Assembly: GCA_017615545.1 (NCBI GenBank)
Contig: JAFZZY010000013.1
Coordinates: 101,675-149,791 of the forward strand
Direction of reading: 5' to 3'
DNA: 48,117 bases
Source of the DNA: Lachnospiraceae bacterium
GTDB taxonomy: Bacteria > Bacillota > Clostridia > Lachnospirales > Lachnospiraceae
Shown here: positions 39,230-48,117 of the stretch, piece by piece
Position numbering within the stretch: the first letter of the stretch is position 1
Layout of the letters: each line of letters starts with the position of its first letter
Position numbers and translations under genes: made by a program
The notes under the pieces: model-generated
Database searches by the model: none
The model's input: only the letters and a program-made list of their open reading frames with translations
Told to the model about the DNA's origin: nothing

Positions 39230-42200
39230 TTACTTGTTAAATACAAACCTTACGGTCAATTCTGTTGTTTCGAAGGTATCCGTGAACTTCGGAATGTAGG
39301 TGAAGACAACGTCCACACTGTTTCCGGTGTAGTCGGCAACCTTTGAGTTCGCAAGTTTTGTGTCTTTGAACTTGTAGGTTCCTTCGGTCTGATACTGCCA
39401 TAGTGCCCCGAATAGTTCATCTTGAGCTTCGGTCCATCCTTCACGATCCCACCAACGATACCAGTCTTGGCATGTCTCTGTATAAGGGTATATCAGTGAC
39501 CATCTTATAGCAACCTGACCAAATGTCGAAAGATCACCGCTGAAATAATCTTTCAAGCCCAAAGGTTCTCCGTTATCCGGCCCATAGTGTTTCAGAACTG
39601 TCTCCACATCAACGACGAGCAACGTTGCTCCGATCATATCTGCCTCTTCTTCTCCTACGGCATTCACGACTGCGAGAGGCACTTTGATAACCTCATCCTT
39701 CGACTCATGGCAGCGATCACACTCATAATGCTTGTTTCCGACTTTCCAGTCTGTGCAGACATCATTACTGTCTATTACCGGTTCCGCAGGCGTGCTGCTC
39801 TTCAGTTTCCAGTCATGTCCGAGAGCCGCCACCGTGACTGTCTTCGTCTGCTTTGCAAACGCAGTGTTCTTAAACGTAGCGGTATATTCGGTCTCACCGG
39901 CTGTCGTACAGGTCACCGTCGACTTAACGTTAGCTGTTGCATTGGCCGTTTCTTCCTCGAATACTGACGGATCCGTGCGGCTCGTGCGTTTCGCAGTTAC
40001 CTTCGAGTTATCTGCAGACCAGGTATAGGTCGGCTCACTCCAGTTCGGATTCAGTTTCTCAATGTTCGTAATGGTCTTAGACTGTGCGGTAAATGCCGGA
40101 TTGGTAAATGTTGCGGTGTAGGTGGTATCACCCATTGCATCCAGCGTCGCAGGTTTCGTGACGGCCGATGTCGTCTTCACGGTCTCGGTCTCCACATGCG
40201 ACTTATCGTTCTTACAGGTGCGAGTAGCCGTTACCGAACTGTAATCTGCAGACCATGTGTAGGTCGGCTCGCCGAAGTCATGTCCGGTCGGCGCCAGATC
40301 CTCGTAGAAGTACTGCTTACAATCTGTGCACTGACGTCTCTGTCTGCCGCGGGTCTCGCATCCGGGCTTCGTTACGACTTCGAAATCCGAGTAATGCAAG
40401 TGATTATTCGGGTTCTTCTCGGTCTCGACTTCCTTCTTCTCTCCGCATACAGAGCAGGTGTAGGTGCGAACGCCGGGCTTCGTACATGTGCCTTCCTGCG
40501 TCAGCTCCCAATTCTTCCAATCGTGAGAACCGGCAGCCTTAACGACTTCTTCCTTCGTCTTTCCGCAAACAGAACACTTGTAAATATCTAAGCCATCCGT
40601 CTCACATCCGGGGTTCTTTTCATGATGATCGAATACAAAATCATGCGAACCGATCTTCTTTTCGACGTTATCAAATGTCTTGCCGCATTCCTTACAGGTG
40701 AAGCGTACAACACCATCGGTTTCGCAAGACCTCTCTGAAATGACTTTACCTTCGTCCCAAGTGTGGGCATCCGGATCAGTATCGCCGACGACTTCCCATG
40801 AGTAGTCGCAGTTGATACACTGCCATACGATCTTGCTGTGGATCGTACAGGTCGCCTTTACTTCCCTCGAAGGATCCATTTCTGCTTCATGAGGAAGCGG
40901 GGAGATAACAGAACCGTATTTTAAACGCACACCACATCTGCTGCATATCACGTCGCCGGTATATCCCCAGGATTGACAGGTCGGTTCTTTCACACCTTCC
41001 AAATGTGTGATGGAATGCTGGCCATTCGGTTTTGTTGCATGTCCGTCTTCAAGCTTAACACCGCAATCCTTACAGTAAACATCTCCGGAATATCCTCCGA
41101 CGCAGGTCGGCTCGATATAGTCGCGCAGTTCCGTATTGCCGGTATGGTTTTCAGGGTCGAGTTCCAGTTTTCTCTCGTAAGTCTTATCGACCGCGCCACA
41201 ATAGTCACAACGTCTTCCCATAATACCATGGGTCGCGCAAGTGGATTTGGATACTTCGTATTCACTAAAACTATGTGCATTCAGATCGATCGGGATCTCC
41301 GTACCCTTACCGATCAGGCCGCAGACGGTACATACCTCACCCTGACGGCCCGGCGACGAACAGGTCGGCTCGGTTCTGCCACCCTCTTGCGCCCAAACGT
41401 GTTTATGCCACGAAGCGATAACTCGTACAGAACCGCGAGGCATGATGAAATCATCCTGCATGACCGTTCCATCTTCAAACTTCCATACCAGATCCAGTAC
41501 ATTTCCTTTATCGTCTTTCTTCTCAGGGAGTTCCGGACGTTTCGGCTTCGTACCGATCTCACAGGTCACGTCATGATCTTTGCCATCATAACTCCAACTG
41601 ATCGTCGAGAAACCGATCGTCTTTCTTCCGTAGAGCGTCAGTTCGTTTGTATTGGGCATCTCTGCCTTCAGATCCAGTTCGCTCGAACGATCATCCTTAG
41701 AAGTACGCCAAGCGTACATATAGTCTCCACTGGTCAATGATTCCGGTACGTTTTGGTAAATGCGCTCGCCGACGCGAACGATGCCCTCGGCACGTTTTCC
41801 GTCATCCGTGATCCAAATGACCTTACGCTCCTCACCCTGATAGATCGCATGGAGGTAGATCTCGCCCGGGACGCGGCTATCGCCGTTGATCTCGTCTCCG
41901 TCATCTGTGAACCAACCGACAAATGTACATCCGTCCTTCTGGAGCGATTTCGTCGTGAATTCGAGTTTCTCACCGATGCGCTGCGTCGTCGTGTCGATCT
42001 CATTGTCCCCATCCATCCAGTGGAGTTTGCATTCCTTACCGGTCAGGACACCGATCACGAGCACATCCGACACGATCTTCGTGTCTGATTTCACAGGTGT
42101 CAGGCCGCTAAGATCTCCTTCTTTCACTTTCGTTACGACATCGTATGCCAGTCGGCACAGATTCTCGTTATGCGACGACTTGTAACGGATCTCGCCCGTG

Positions 42201-45200
42201 CTATTTACATAGTACCATTCGAGGGTATAATCATCCGTACGGTAGTTCTGAATAGCCTCGGGGATATATTCCACCATGTTCTGGTTCTGCAGCATGTAGG
42301 TGAATTTCGATGTGGTGTAATTGCCCCAACGGGTCGCAACATTAAAGTATTTATCCGGAGTTCCGTCACAACGGATCACCTGATCCTTCTCGGGATCATA
42401 AGCGATCCAAAGCGAAGGCACGTCGATCTTCAGGAAATGGACCTGAATGACCGTCTCGTTATCACGCAGAGTGAAATAGGTCTTACCGTTTTGCTCCTCG
42501 ATCGCCTTCTTATTGTTATCGAAATAGTCCCAATACAGCGAACTGTAATACAACAGTTTTGTATGAGCCAGATCCCAAACCTTGCAAGCTTCATCCGCGA
42601 TCTTCTTATTCTCTTCGGTCTTATTCTCCAGATATAAGCCCCACTTCGAATGCATCCTCAACCGTGCGGTTTCTTCTTCCTTGCAAGCTTCATTGAAGAG
42701 CGTGCTCAATTCCTTTTCATCCGGGAAACCGAGGTGGATGAGACGATAGCCCGGGAAGAGTCCTACACAGAACTCAGGGGTAATGTCCACGTAGCAGCGA
42801 ACGCCTTCGTAACCACTTACAGTACCATTGCCTGCCAGTTCCCAGTCACGGATATCTTCGCCGTTGTTGTAGTTCTTTTGAACATAATATTCCACACGTG
42901 CAGTCTTCTTGGTACCCTTCCAGTGAACATATACGGTACGCTGGAATTTCCGTGTGTTGAAACCAAATGCGTGGTTTTTATAGGTGAATACGACTTTTCC
43001 CCAAAGTTCGTTCTTCGTGCTGTCCAGCGGACAAACGTAGATCTCATTCGTGCCCGGCAGGTACTGGAACGAAGATGCTCCCTCAACGACTTTGCCGTTC
43101 TTTCCGGTCAGGTCAAAACACTCGACCGTGAAATTATCCTCATGGTTCTGCGTCCAGGTACGCTGCGTAGCGAGGATCAGACCGTTGGTATTATTTCCAT
43201 CCGTGCCTGTGATGATGTTTGCGGTATGCGTCACCGCGCCCTCCGTGCAGACATGTTTGGAATCCATGTTCTTCTCTGAAGTTTTGCCACTGTTGAGCGC
43301 CATCAACTTCATATCAAAGAGTTTATCGTCAACTTTTACCGTATTCTGCCCGTCCGGGATCTCTACCGACAGTTTCGGATCGTCCGTCTTGATCACAAAA
43401 TCCAACGGGAAGAACTCGCATCCCAGTTTCAGGAGCGGAGTTTTGGAATTATACAGGCTCCAGCTCTTAGAAGCTGTGCCAAAAGCAACCTGAACTTTCA
43501 CGCTGATATCGGTGTAGATACCCATCTCGAAATAGAGGGAACCACACGCTTCGAAAATCGCGTCCTGGCTTCCCGACTTCACATAGGAAACATACAGGAA
43601 ACCATAGAGTTCCGCATAAGCGCCGGCCGATGCTACAACACCGACAGAGTCCAGATCGGTACTGAAGACACCGACACGCAGATCAAGGCTGACGCCTGCG
43701 CGAACGCCGATCATACCGAATGCATAGAAATCGGCGCGGAACTCATTCGCGAGTTCTTCAACGCTAGAGCCCAAAGGCATGGAACTGACGTTATTGCTGT
43801 TCAGTTCGGGACCGCCGCCCCAGATCTTTGCGAGGAAAGCATAGGAATAGTGCTTGGCGTTCTCATAGCTGACGCCCGCTCCGAGCATCGCATTGATCTT
43901 CAGCGAAACATTGAAATTGATCTTCATTCCCGCATGGATAATGCCCGCGGGATCGATCGGAATATCAAAGCTTCCCATGTCCACATCCACGAGTTTGATA
44001 TACTTTGCGTCATTCGACAGCATTCTCGAATACTTTGTGGGCAGGTCGCCGCCGACGCCCGGAGACGTGAACTCCTGGCTCTGAGGTTTCTTGCTTCCGT
44101 TGTCATTGTTATTACTAGTGCTCCAGCCATGGCCGTTTTCTTTATTCTTCTCTTTATCGCTGGACTTCTTCAGGAGGTCTCCGCCCTTGATGAGTAACTG
44201 GGCTGCAGCCGTACGGTCTTTCAGAGCATTCGGGTCGCCGTTATCCAGGAAGCCGCCGACCATTTCATTCCAGTCCTGACCCGCCTTCGGGTTCGGAGCG
44301 TTTTTCGTCTGCGCTGTAACAACAACGCCGAAGCCGGTATAGGTGCCGGCATCCAGGCCTGCATCAATGTAGAGGCTGGAGGTACGGCCATGATATACGT
44401 TTCTCTTCACCTTTACGGAAGGTGTCAGAAGGATTTCCTGTTCCAGAACGATGGCAGGTTGGATATCCAGGGTTCCTGCATCGCCGATCTTAACAGAAAT
44501 GGTAAGCGTTACTGCCGCTTCCGCGCGGAGGCCCTTCTTATCCTTGAAATGGGACAGTTTGTAGTCCAACGTAAAGCTAAAGGAAATATCACTGACAGTT
44601 ACCACACTCGCGTCGTCAGCCAACAGGCGGATATCCTCCAGTGTCATATCCTGTCCGTTGGTCTTGATGATCATGTTCTTCAGCTCGTCGCCATGCTCGA
44701 GAGAAGCAAAATCGATCTCATCTCCCGTCAAAAGGGACATGAACAGCTCGGTCGTCTCGTCGACGATACCACTCTGCTCGATCTGCTGCTTCATCTGCTC
44801 CTCGATCTTCTTGCTGTCAACTTCGTTCATCACGATATCAACTTCGGAAAGTTTCGTCTCCAGCATGATATCGGTACCGTTTAACTTCTCATCCGATATG
44901 ATCTCATACTTAAATGTCGTCGAATGGTTTGTGTTGTTTGCCGGAAGCTCGTCTTCGCTGATCTCCGTGATCTTTCCGTACTTCGTCACCTTATAATCGG
45001 CACCGCCGAAAGTACCGGTATAGAACTCAATGAGATCACCGACCTTGATGACGGTCGTCGCATCGAGGCCATAAGCGCGGTATGCTTCGTTTGCAAAATT
45101 CAGTTTGGAATTCTCAACCGTTACGGTGCCTGCTGCGGAGCCGTCGTCCCGGATCGGGATCACGTTATCCAGAGCCAGGATGTTCTCTAGGCCGGCATAT

Positions 45201-46726
45201 TCGTACGCATACGTGCCGTCCGCCTTCACTTCGGTGATCTTGACATAGGCAACATCTCCGTCGCCCAGACCGGTCTTCGCGTCGAAGCTACCCTTGTGGA
45301 CAGCGATCACATTGCCCACGGAGAATTTCTCAGCGCCCTTATAGGTCATCACGCCCGAGCCGGTGTTCTCGTTAGCCTTCACATCGCCGTTTTCATCGGT
45401 CTCGACGTTCAGGATGCCACGGAACTCAACGCCTTCGACCTGCGTCGCATTCACATGGATCACGCGGCTGTCAATGCTGATATTATTGACTTCCTTATGC
45501 GGAATGGTAATGTTGTATTTTACCACTTCTGCCGCGGTGACTTCGCCATCATATACGAAACGCAGTTTTGCGGTATCGTTGATGCCTACCGTATACAGAG
45601 TTCCCGTCTCCCATTCGCCCTGAGCAGGCGTCAGGATCCAGTGGTCTTCACGGAGTGTCTTGTTACCGTAGAGGAGGTCTTCCAACATCAAGACCTGTTC
45701 TACAGAAAGGTGAAACTCCTCACGCCAAACGCGCTCCAAGCTGTCGTCTTCCGACAGGCCGTAACGCGCCAGGAGATCCGCCTCCGTCGTGGTGGCAAAA
45801 TCGATACCCAGCGTCTGGAGTAACTCATACGTATCGTCGTCCAGTTCGAGGAAGTTCTGATCATCTTTATCCAGATAGGTCTCCAGACTAAAATGATTCA
45901 GGATAACGCTTACGGCGTCCTCCGGAAGATCGATATAAGATCTGCTCTTATCATTTGAAAGCTCCGTAAGAAGTTCCTTCAGCGACTGAGGCTCACCATT
46001 CTCGAGTATCTCTACCGCGGTCCTCTTGGCATCTCTCTCGCTCTTCTCGACCAGATTCCAGACTGCGTTTGCAGTCTCCTCATTCAGCCCCAGTTCCTCA
46101 AGCCACGCAAGTTCTTCCTCCTCACGCAGGGAGCGCAGGTTAAACTCTACCGTGCTGCCCGCCATGCTCGAATTTACCAGAGTGATCTTCTTCAGGACCT
46201 CTTCCTTCGTCAAACCGTAGGAAGCAAATTCGATGGGATAATTCGTAGGAACGTCCTGCTTTGTGACATAGTCGTAACCCTTCACGCCCGACATATCTTC
46301 AGTCGCTACGAAGCGAGGATACAATGTGAGATCCTTCGTGATCTCATCCTCAGCGTTCGCCCGCTGTGTTCCGGCGGCATCATATGTCCACGACAGGAAC
46401 ATCGCGCTGTCGCGAGTCGCTTCATCCAGGTCTCCGACCTTCGTGCCCGACTTAACCTTCACCTGCTCCGGCAGGGTGGTATTCACCCGATCCGGTTCGG
46501 TCGCCGATTCGGGCAATGCGAAACTGACGACGTAGTCACCGTCTGCGTCCGTCGGTCCCTCCGGCTTCGTCGCCTCGGTTGCGTTAGCCACATCGGATGC
46601 ATTCGTAGGATCTGACGGATCTACGGTCGGTTTCTGTTTGCCGAAAATAACGAACAGAACCACGCCGATCACCGCTGCCAGCGCTACTGCCGATGCAACA
46701 ATAATTGGTGTGCGCTTAGACTTCAT
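39230..46726 (-). CDS. Giant (2498-residue) surface protein with InlB-type repeats and ten Cys-rich units
   Basis: ATG 46726 overlaps the protease stop by 4 bp (ATGA) behind GGAGG. An N-terminal membrane anchor (residues 7-29) and a Pro/Thr/Glu-rich linker are followed by an InlB B-repeat-like segment (about 65-140, LFLSWTYD ... LTLYPRF), a long region with few landmarks (140-1560; includes ISYTT-type beta strands and an N-terminal helical part), a second B-repeat-like segment (about 1565-1640, TFVGWFTDDGDEING), and from about 1775 to 2335 ten units of C-x9/11-C-x2-C(G) separated by His/Gly spacers. The C-terminal 150 residues are ordinary beta-rich sequence without LPXTG. Cys triplets plus His suggest metal binding. 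Predicted extracellular; adhesin-like or structural role is a guess. Function unknown. Confidence 0.85.
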   Translation of the reverse strand: MKSKRTPIIVASAVALAAVIGVVLFVIFGKQKPTVDPSDPTNASDVANATEATKPEGPTDADGDYVVSFALPESATEPDRVNTTLPEQVKVKSGTKVGDLDEATRDSAMFLSWTYDAAGTQRANAEDEITKDLTLYPRFVATEDMSGVKGYDYVTKQDVPTNYPIEFASYGLTKEEVLKKITLVNSSMAGSTVEFNLRSLREEEELAWLEELGLNEETANAVWNLVEKSERDAKRTAVEILENGEPQSLKELLTELSNDKSRSYIDLPEDAVSVILNHFSLETYLDKDDQNFLELDDDTYELLQTLGIDFATTTEADLLARYGLSEDDSLERVWREEFHLSVEQVLMLEDLLYGNKTLREDHWILTPAQGEWETGTLYTVGINDTAKLRFVYDGEVTAAEVVKYNITIPHKEVNNISIDSRVIHVNATQVEGVEFRGILNVETDENGDVKANENTGSGVMTYKGAEKFSVGNVIAVHKGSFDAKTGLGDGDVAYVKITEVKADGTYAYEYAGLENILALDNVIPIRDDGSAAGTVTVENSKLNFANEAYRAYGLDATTVIKVGDLIEFYTGTFGGADYKVTKYGKITEISEDELPANNTNHSTTFKYEIISDEKLNGTDIMLETKLSEVDIVMNEVDSKKIEEQMKQQIEQSGIVDETTELFMSLLTGDEIDFASLEHGDELKNMIIKTNGQDMTLEDIRLLADDASVVTVSDISFSFTLDYKLSHFKDKKGLRAEAAVTLTISVKIGDAGTLDIQPAIVLEQEILLTPSVKVKRNVYHGRTSSLYIDAGLDAGTYTGFGVVVTAQTKNAPNPKAGQDWNEMVGGFLDNGDPNALKDRTAAAQLLIKGGDLLKKSSDKEKNKENGHGWSTSNNNDNGSKKPQSQEFTSPGVGGDLPTKYSRMLSNDAKYIKLVDVDMGSFDIPIDPAGIIHAGMKINFNVSLKINAMLGAGVSYENAKHYSYAFLAKIWGGGPELNSNNVSSMPLGSSVEELANEFRADFYAFGMIGVRAGVSLDLRVGVFSTDLDSVGVVASAGAYAELYGFLYVSYVKSGSQDAIFEACGSLYFEMGIYTDISVKVQVAFGTASKSWSLYNSKTPLLKLGCEFFPLDFVIKTDDPKLSVEIPDGQNTVKVDDKLFDMKLMALNSGKTSEKNMDSKHVCTEGAVTHTANIITGTDGNNTNGLILATQRTWTQNHEDNFTVECFDLTGKNGKVVEGASSFQYLPGTNEIYVCPLDSTKNELWGKVVFTYKNHAFGFNTRKFQRTVYVHWKGTKKTARVEYYVQKNYNNGEDIRDWELAGNGTVSGYEGVRCYVDITPEFCVGLFPGYRLIHLGFPDEKELSTLFNEACKEEETARLRMHSKWGLYLENKTEENKKIADEACKVWDLAHTKLLYYSSLYWDYFDNNKKAIEEQNGKTYFTLRDNETVIQVHFLKIDVPSLWIAYDPEKDQVIRCDGTPDKYFNVATRWGNYTTSKFTYMLQNQNMVEYIPEAIQNYRTDDYTLEWYYVNSTGEIRYKSSHNENLCRLAYDVVTKVKEGDLSGLTPVKSDTKIVSDVLVIGVLTGKECKLHWMDGDNEIDTTTQRIGEKLEFTTKSLQKDGCTFVGWFTDDGDEINGDSRVPGEIYLHAIYQGEERKVIWITDDGKRAEGIVRVGERIYQNVPESLTSGDYMYAWRTSKDDRSSELDLKAEMPNTNELTLYGRKTIGFSTISWSYDGKDHDVTCEIGTKPKRPELPEKKDDKGNVLDLVWKFEDGTVMQDDFIMPRGSVRVIASWHKHVWAQEGGRTEPTCSSPGRQGEVCTVCGLIGKGTEIPIDLNAHSFSEYEVSKSTCATHGIMGRRCDYCGAVDKTYERKLELDPENHTGNTELRDYIEPTCVGGYSGDVYCKDCGVKLEDGHATKPNGQHSITHLEGVKEPTCQSWGYTGDVICSRCGVRLKYGSVISPLPHEAEMDPSREVKATCTIHSKIVWQCINCDYSWEVVGDTDPDAHTWDEGKVISERSCETDGVVRFTCKECGKTFDNVEKKIGSHDFVFDHHEKNPGCETDGLDIYKCSVCGKTKEEVVKAAGSHDWKNWELTQEGTCTKPGVRTYTCSVCGEKKEVETEKNPNNHLHYSDFEVVTKPGCETRGRQRRQCTDCKQYFYEDLAPTGHDFGEPTYTWSADYSSVTATRTCKNDKSHVETETVKTTSAVTKPATLDAMGDTTYTATFTNPAFTAQSKTITNIEKLNPNWSEPTYTWSADNSKVTAKRTSRTDPSVFEEETANATANVKSTVTCTTAGETEYTATFKNTAFAKQTKTVTVAALGHDWKLKSSTPAEPVIDSNDVCTDWKVGNKHYECDRCHESKDEVIKVPLAVVNAVGEEEADMIGATLLVVDVETVLKHYGPDNGEPLGLKDYFSGDLSTFGQVAIRWSLIYPYTETCQDWYRWWDREGWTEAQDELFGALWQYQTEGTYKFKDTKLANSKVADYTGNSVDVVFTYIPKFTDTFETTELTVRFVFNK

Positions 46727-47724
46727 TGTTCATTTACCTCCATTTCACTTTCTAACAATGTATATACCCTTTCAATTGGAACTGCGATATTTAAATTCTG
46801 TCCGCCGTCATACGTTCCGCTGATCACGCCAATTACCTTTCCGTTTTTGTCGAACAACGGTCCGCCGCTGCTGCCGCTGGCAACCGGAGCCGTGAACAGG
46901 ATACGATCGCTATTTTCGGTAACCCAGAAACCACTCAGAATACCCGTCGTGATCATGTTTGTTATACCGAACTGGCTGCCGATCGCCACGACTCTTCCGC
47001 CTCTGGTCGGATATCCATCCACTGGCTGAAGCGGCATTATATCCACTTCCTCGGGGAGCTGCGTTATCCGCAGTACTGCAATGTCCATGTCCTGATCTAC
47101 GGCGATCACATCACGAACTTCAAATGTGTCGCCCCAGTCCATGGTCGCTACCAAATGATCCATATTTACGATCACATGGCAGGCCGTAACCAGATACTGC
47201 TTATCGAAGATAACAAATCCGCTGCCTGTGCAGATCCGGTCGCCCTTAGCGTCATAGGTCTCAAGTTTCAAAACAGACGCTGCTGCCGCCTCGAGTTCCC
47301 ACGATTTGTCGATCCACTCCTTCTCCTGTACGGAAGGCATCTCTGGCGGAAGCGCCGGATTACCGCCGATATCCGGAGTACCGCCCGGTACCGCTCCGTC
47401 CAGCGATCCCGGATCATCCGTGGACCCTTCCGCAAACTCTACCGGAGGTAAGGTGTTATCCTCCGTACCATCCTCGCCCGGAGACATCGTTCCCTCCTCA
47501 CCGGGACTCGCTTGCGTCGTACTGACCACGGCAACGTCACCGCCGGATCCTCCATTCTTGCCGACCCGCACGCCCACACCGGTCAGAAGTACAATGATCA
47601 GCGCGATCGCCAAGCCGACGGATAAACCGCCCAGCGCGCACATCCTCCCGTACGTCCTTCGGCTCCGCACTTCTCGTCCTCTATGAACGATCTCGCGGAT
47701 CGCATCATCATCTGAATATTTCAT
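46723..47724 (-). CDS. Membrane-anchored trypsin-like serine protease (S1C/HtrA-like, no PDZ)
   Basis: 333 residues. ATG 47724 follows AGGAGG with 7-nt spacing; the longer frame has no RBS. A charged cytoplasmic N-terminus, one membrane helix (about 29-51), an acidic Pro/Gly/Glu linker (52-135), then a chymotrypsin-fold domain with triad His183 (YLVTACHV), Asp214 (QDMDIAVLRI) and Ser286 (ASGSSGGPLFD). HtrA proteins usually carry a PDZ domain after the protease; this one ends right after it. The active site faces the outside. Its stop overlaps the start of the giant surface-protein gene, so the two are co-produced; processing or quality control of that protein is a natural inference. No clear sigma-A promoter upstream. 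Confidence 0.9.
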   Translation of the reverse strand: MKYSDDDAIREIVHRGREVRSRRTYGRMCALGGLSVGLAIALIIVLLTGVGVRVGKNGGSGGDVAVVSTTQASPGEEGTMSPGEDGTEDNTLPPVEFAEGSTDDPGSLDGAVPGGTPDIGGNPALPPEMPSVQEKEWIDKSWELEAAAASVLKLETYDAKGDRICTGSGFVIFDKQYLVTACHVIVNMDHLVATMDWGDTFEVRDVIAVDQDMDIAVLRITQLPEEVDIMPLQPVDGYPTRGGRVVAIGSQFGITNMITTGILSGFWVTENSDRILFTAPVASGSSGGPLFDKNGKVIGVISGTYDGGQNLNIAVPIERVYTLLESEMEVNEQ

Positions 47725-47835
47725 GCAAAAACCTCCTGAAAATCTACTAAACCATCTGCACCAAACAGCAGAAAAAATCACTTATCTGTCCTTTAGTTGC
47801 AAGTGGGAAGCATTTTACCCAGTGAAAGTTTTATT
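47725..47835. other. Leader region of the protease/giant-protein operon
   Basis: 111 bp without a gene. The protease RBS is at the left. No convincing sigma-A promoter was found. A segment at 47760-47785 (minus strand GTGATTTTTTCTGCTGTTTGG) resembles the sequence in front of the ECF sigma operon. Confidence 0.35.
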
Positions 47836-48117
47836 TTTGGTTGCTTTTTAGGGCCTGTAGGTGGTTGCTGGCGGGGCTGGCGGCAACCAAACTGCAGGGA
47901 ATTCGACCTTTTGGTTGCTTTTTAGGGCCTGTAGGTGGCTACCGGCGGGGCTGGCGGCAACCAAACCGCAGGGAATTCGCACTTTTGGTTGCTTTTTAGA
48001 GCTTGTAGGTGGCCGCCGTCGGGGCTAGCGGCAACCAAACCGCAGGGAATTCGATCTTTTGGTTGCTTTTTAGAGTCTTTGGATGGCTACCGGCGAGGCA
48101 ATCGGCAACCAAACTGC
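47836..48117. repeat. Tandem array of 74-bp units, at least four, cut by the right edge
   Basis: Units start at 47836, 47910, 47984 and 48058, exact 74-bp period; the fourth is cut after 60 bp. Each carries outer inverted repeats TTTGGTTGC ... GCAACCAAA (9 bp) around a G-rich centre (GTAGGTGG ... GGCGGGGCTGGCGG) and a linker CGCAGGGAATTCG or close variant. Divergence rises towards the right edge (unit 4 has the most changes). No open frame is shared. A second array of different sequence but the same design lies at 30432-30886. Confidence 0.92.

Noticed and set aside
47836..48117. Vector or cloning artefact, because each unit carries GAATTC and some CTGCAG
   Set aside because: The sites are part of a diverged 74-bp repeat with changes between units; no vector sequence is present.

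Overview
The window looks like chromosomal DNA of a Gram-positive anaerobe of the class Clostridia, probably Lachnospiraceae-like. Pointers are AAGGAGG-type ribosome binding sites, sigma-A promoters with 17-bp spacers, a clostridial-type short c-di-GMP-I riboswitch, a minimal SufC/SufB pair, an aldo-keto reductase with ferredoxin-like cysteines, a superoxide-reductase domain, and Cys-rich surface proteins. Base composition is about half GC. Nearly every gene is on the minus strand; only the Rrf2 regulator and upp are on the plus strand. The assignment is inference from gene content; no rRNA, tRNA, IS element, prophage or CRISPR array was seen.

Left part (1-14.2 kb): a partial M20 peptidase gene preceded by what looks like a Met/Cys-codon leader peptide with an attenuator; a divergent Rrf2/IscR-type regulator; convergent mnmA; then a long minus-strand run. 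That run holds a secreted/4-TM protein of unknown function, a DUF402-aminoglycoside-phosphotransferase-like fusion, an aldo-keto reductase, a kinase-acetyltransferase fusion, and a five-gene ABC-2 transporter plus NarL-type two-component operon. The operon's layout resembles B. subtilis lnrLMN-lnrJK, and its promoter carries two back-to-back palindromes. A double GNAT protein and upp follow.

Middle part (15-30.4 kb): a co-transcribed GGDEF/HD-GYP pair, the HD-GYP protein carrying an unusual 350-residue C-terminal extension; a second copy of the secreted/4-TM family; an alkaline-phosphatase-superfamily enzyme; a tiny 28-codon gene with a perfect consensus promoter and a terminator; an XRE regulator fused to a complete desulfoferrodoxin domain; several small-metabolism enzymes (VOC, HAD, ProC-like, MIF-like, acyltransferase 3); and a second HD-GYP protein with an N-terminal multi-TM module.

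Right part (30.4-48.1 kb): a 9 x 52-bp tandem array of hairpin units; a c-di-GMP-I riboswitch with terminator in front of a zinc-ribbon/coiled-coil membrane protein and a lipoprotein DNA-entry-type nuclease that share a C-terminal Ada-like metal-binding domain; an ECF sigma factor with a membrane anti-sigma-like partner bearing extracellular leucine-rich repeats; a GNAT, a hydrolase and a membrane protein; SufC/SufB-like Fe-S assembly proteins; a 2498-residue surface protein with ten C-x9/11-C-x2-C units, translationally coupled to a membrane-anchored trypsin-like protease; and a second tandem array (74-bp units) running off the right edge.

Themes that tie the window together are c-di-GMP signalling (one GGDEF, two HD-GYP, one riboswitch), Fe-S/sulphur metabolism (Rrf2, MnmA, SufCB, Met/Cys leader) and envelope sensing. 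In addition the octamer GGTCAATG/CATTGACC occurs about 22 times (counted by eye), far more than chance, in several reading frames and outside genes.
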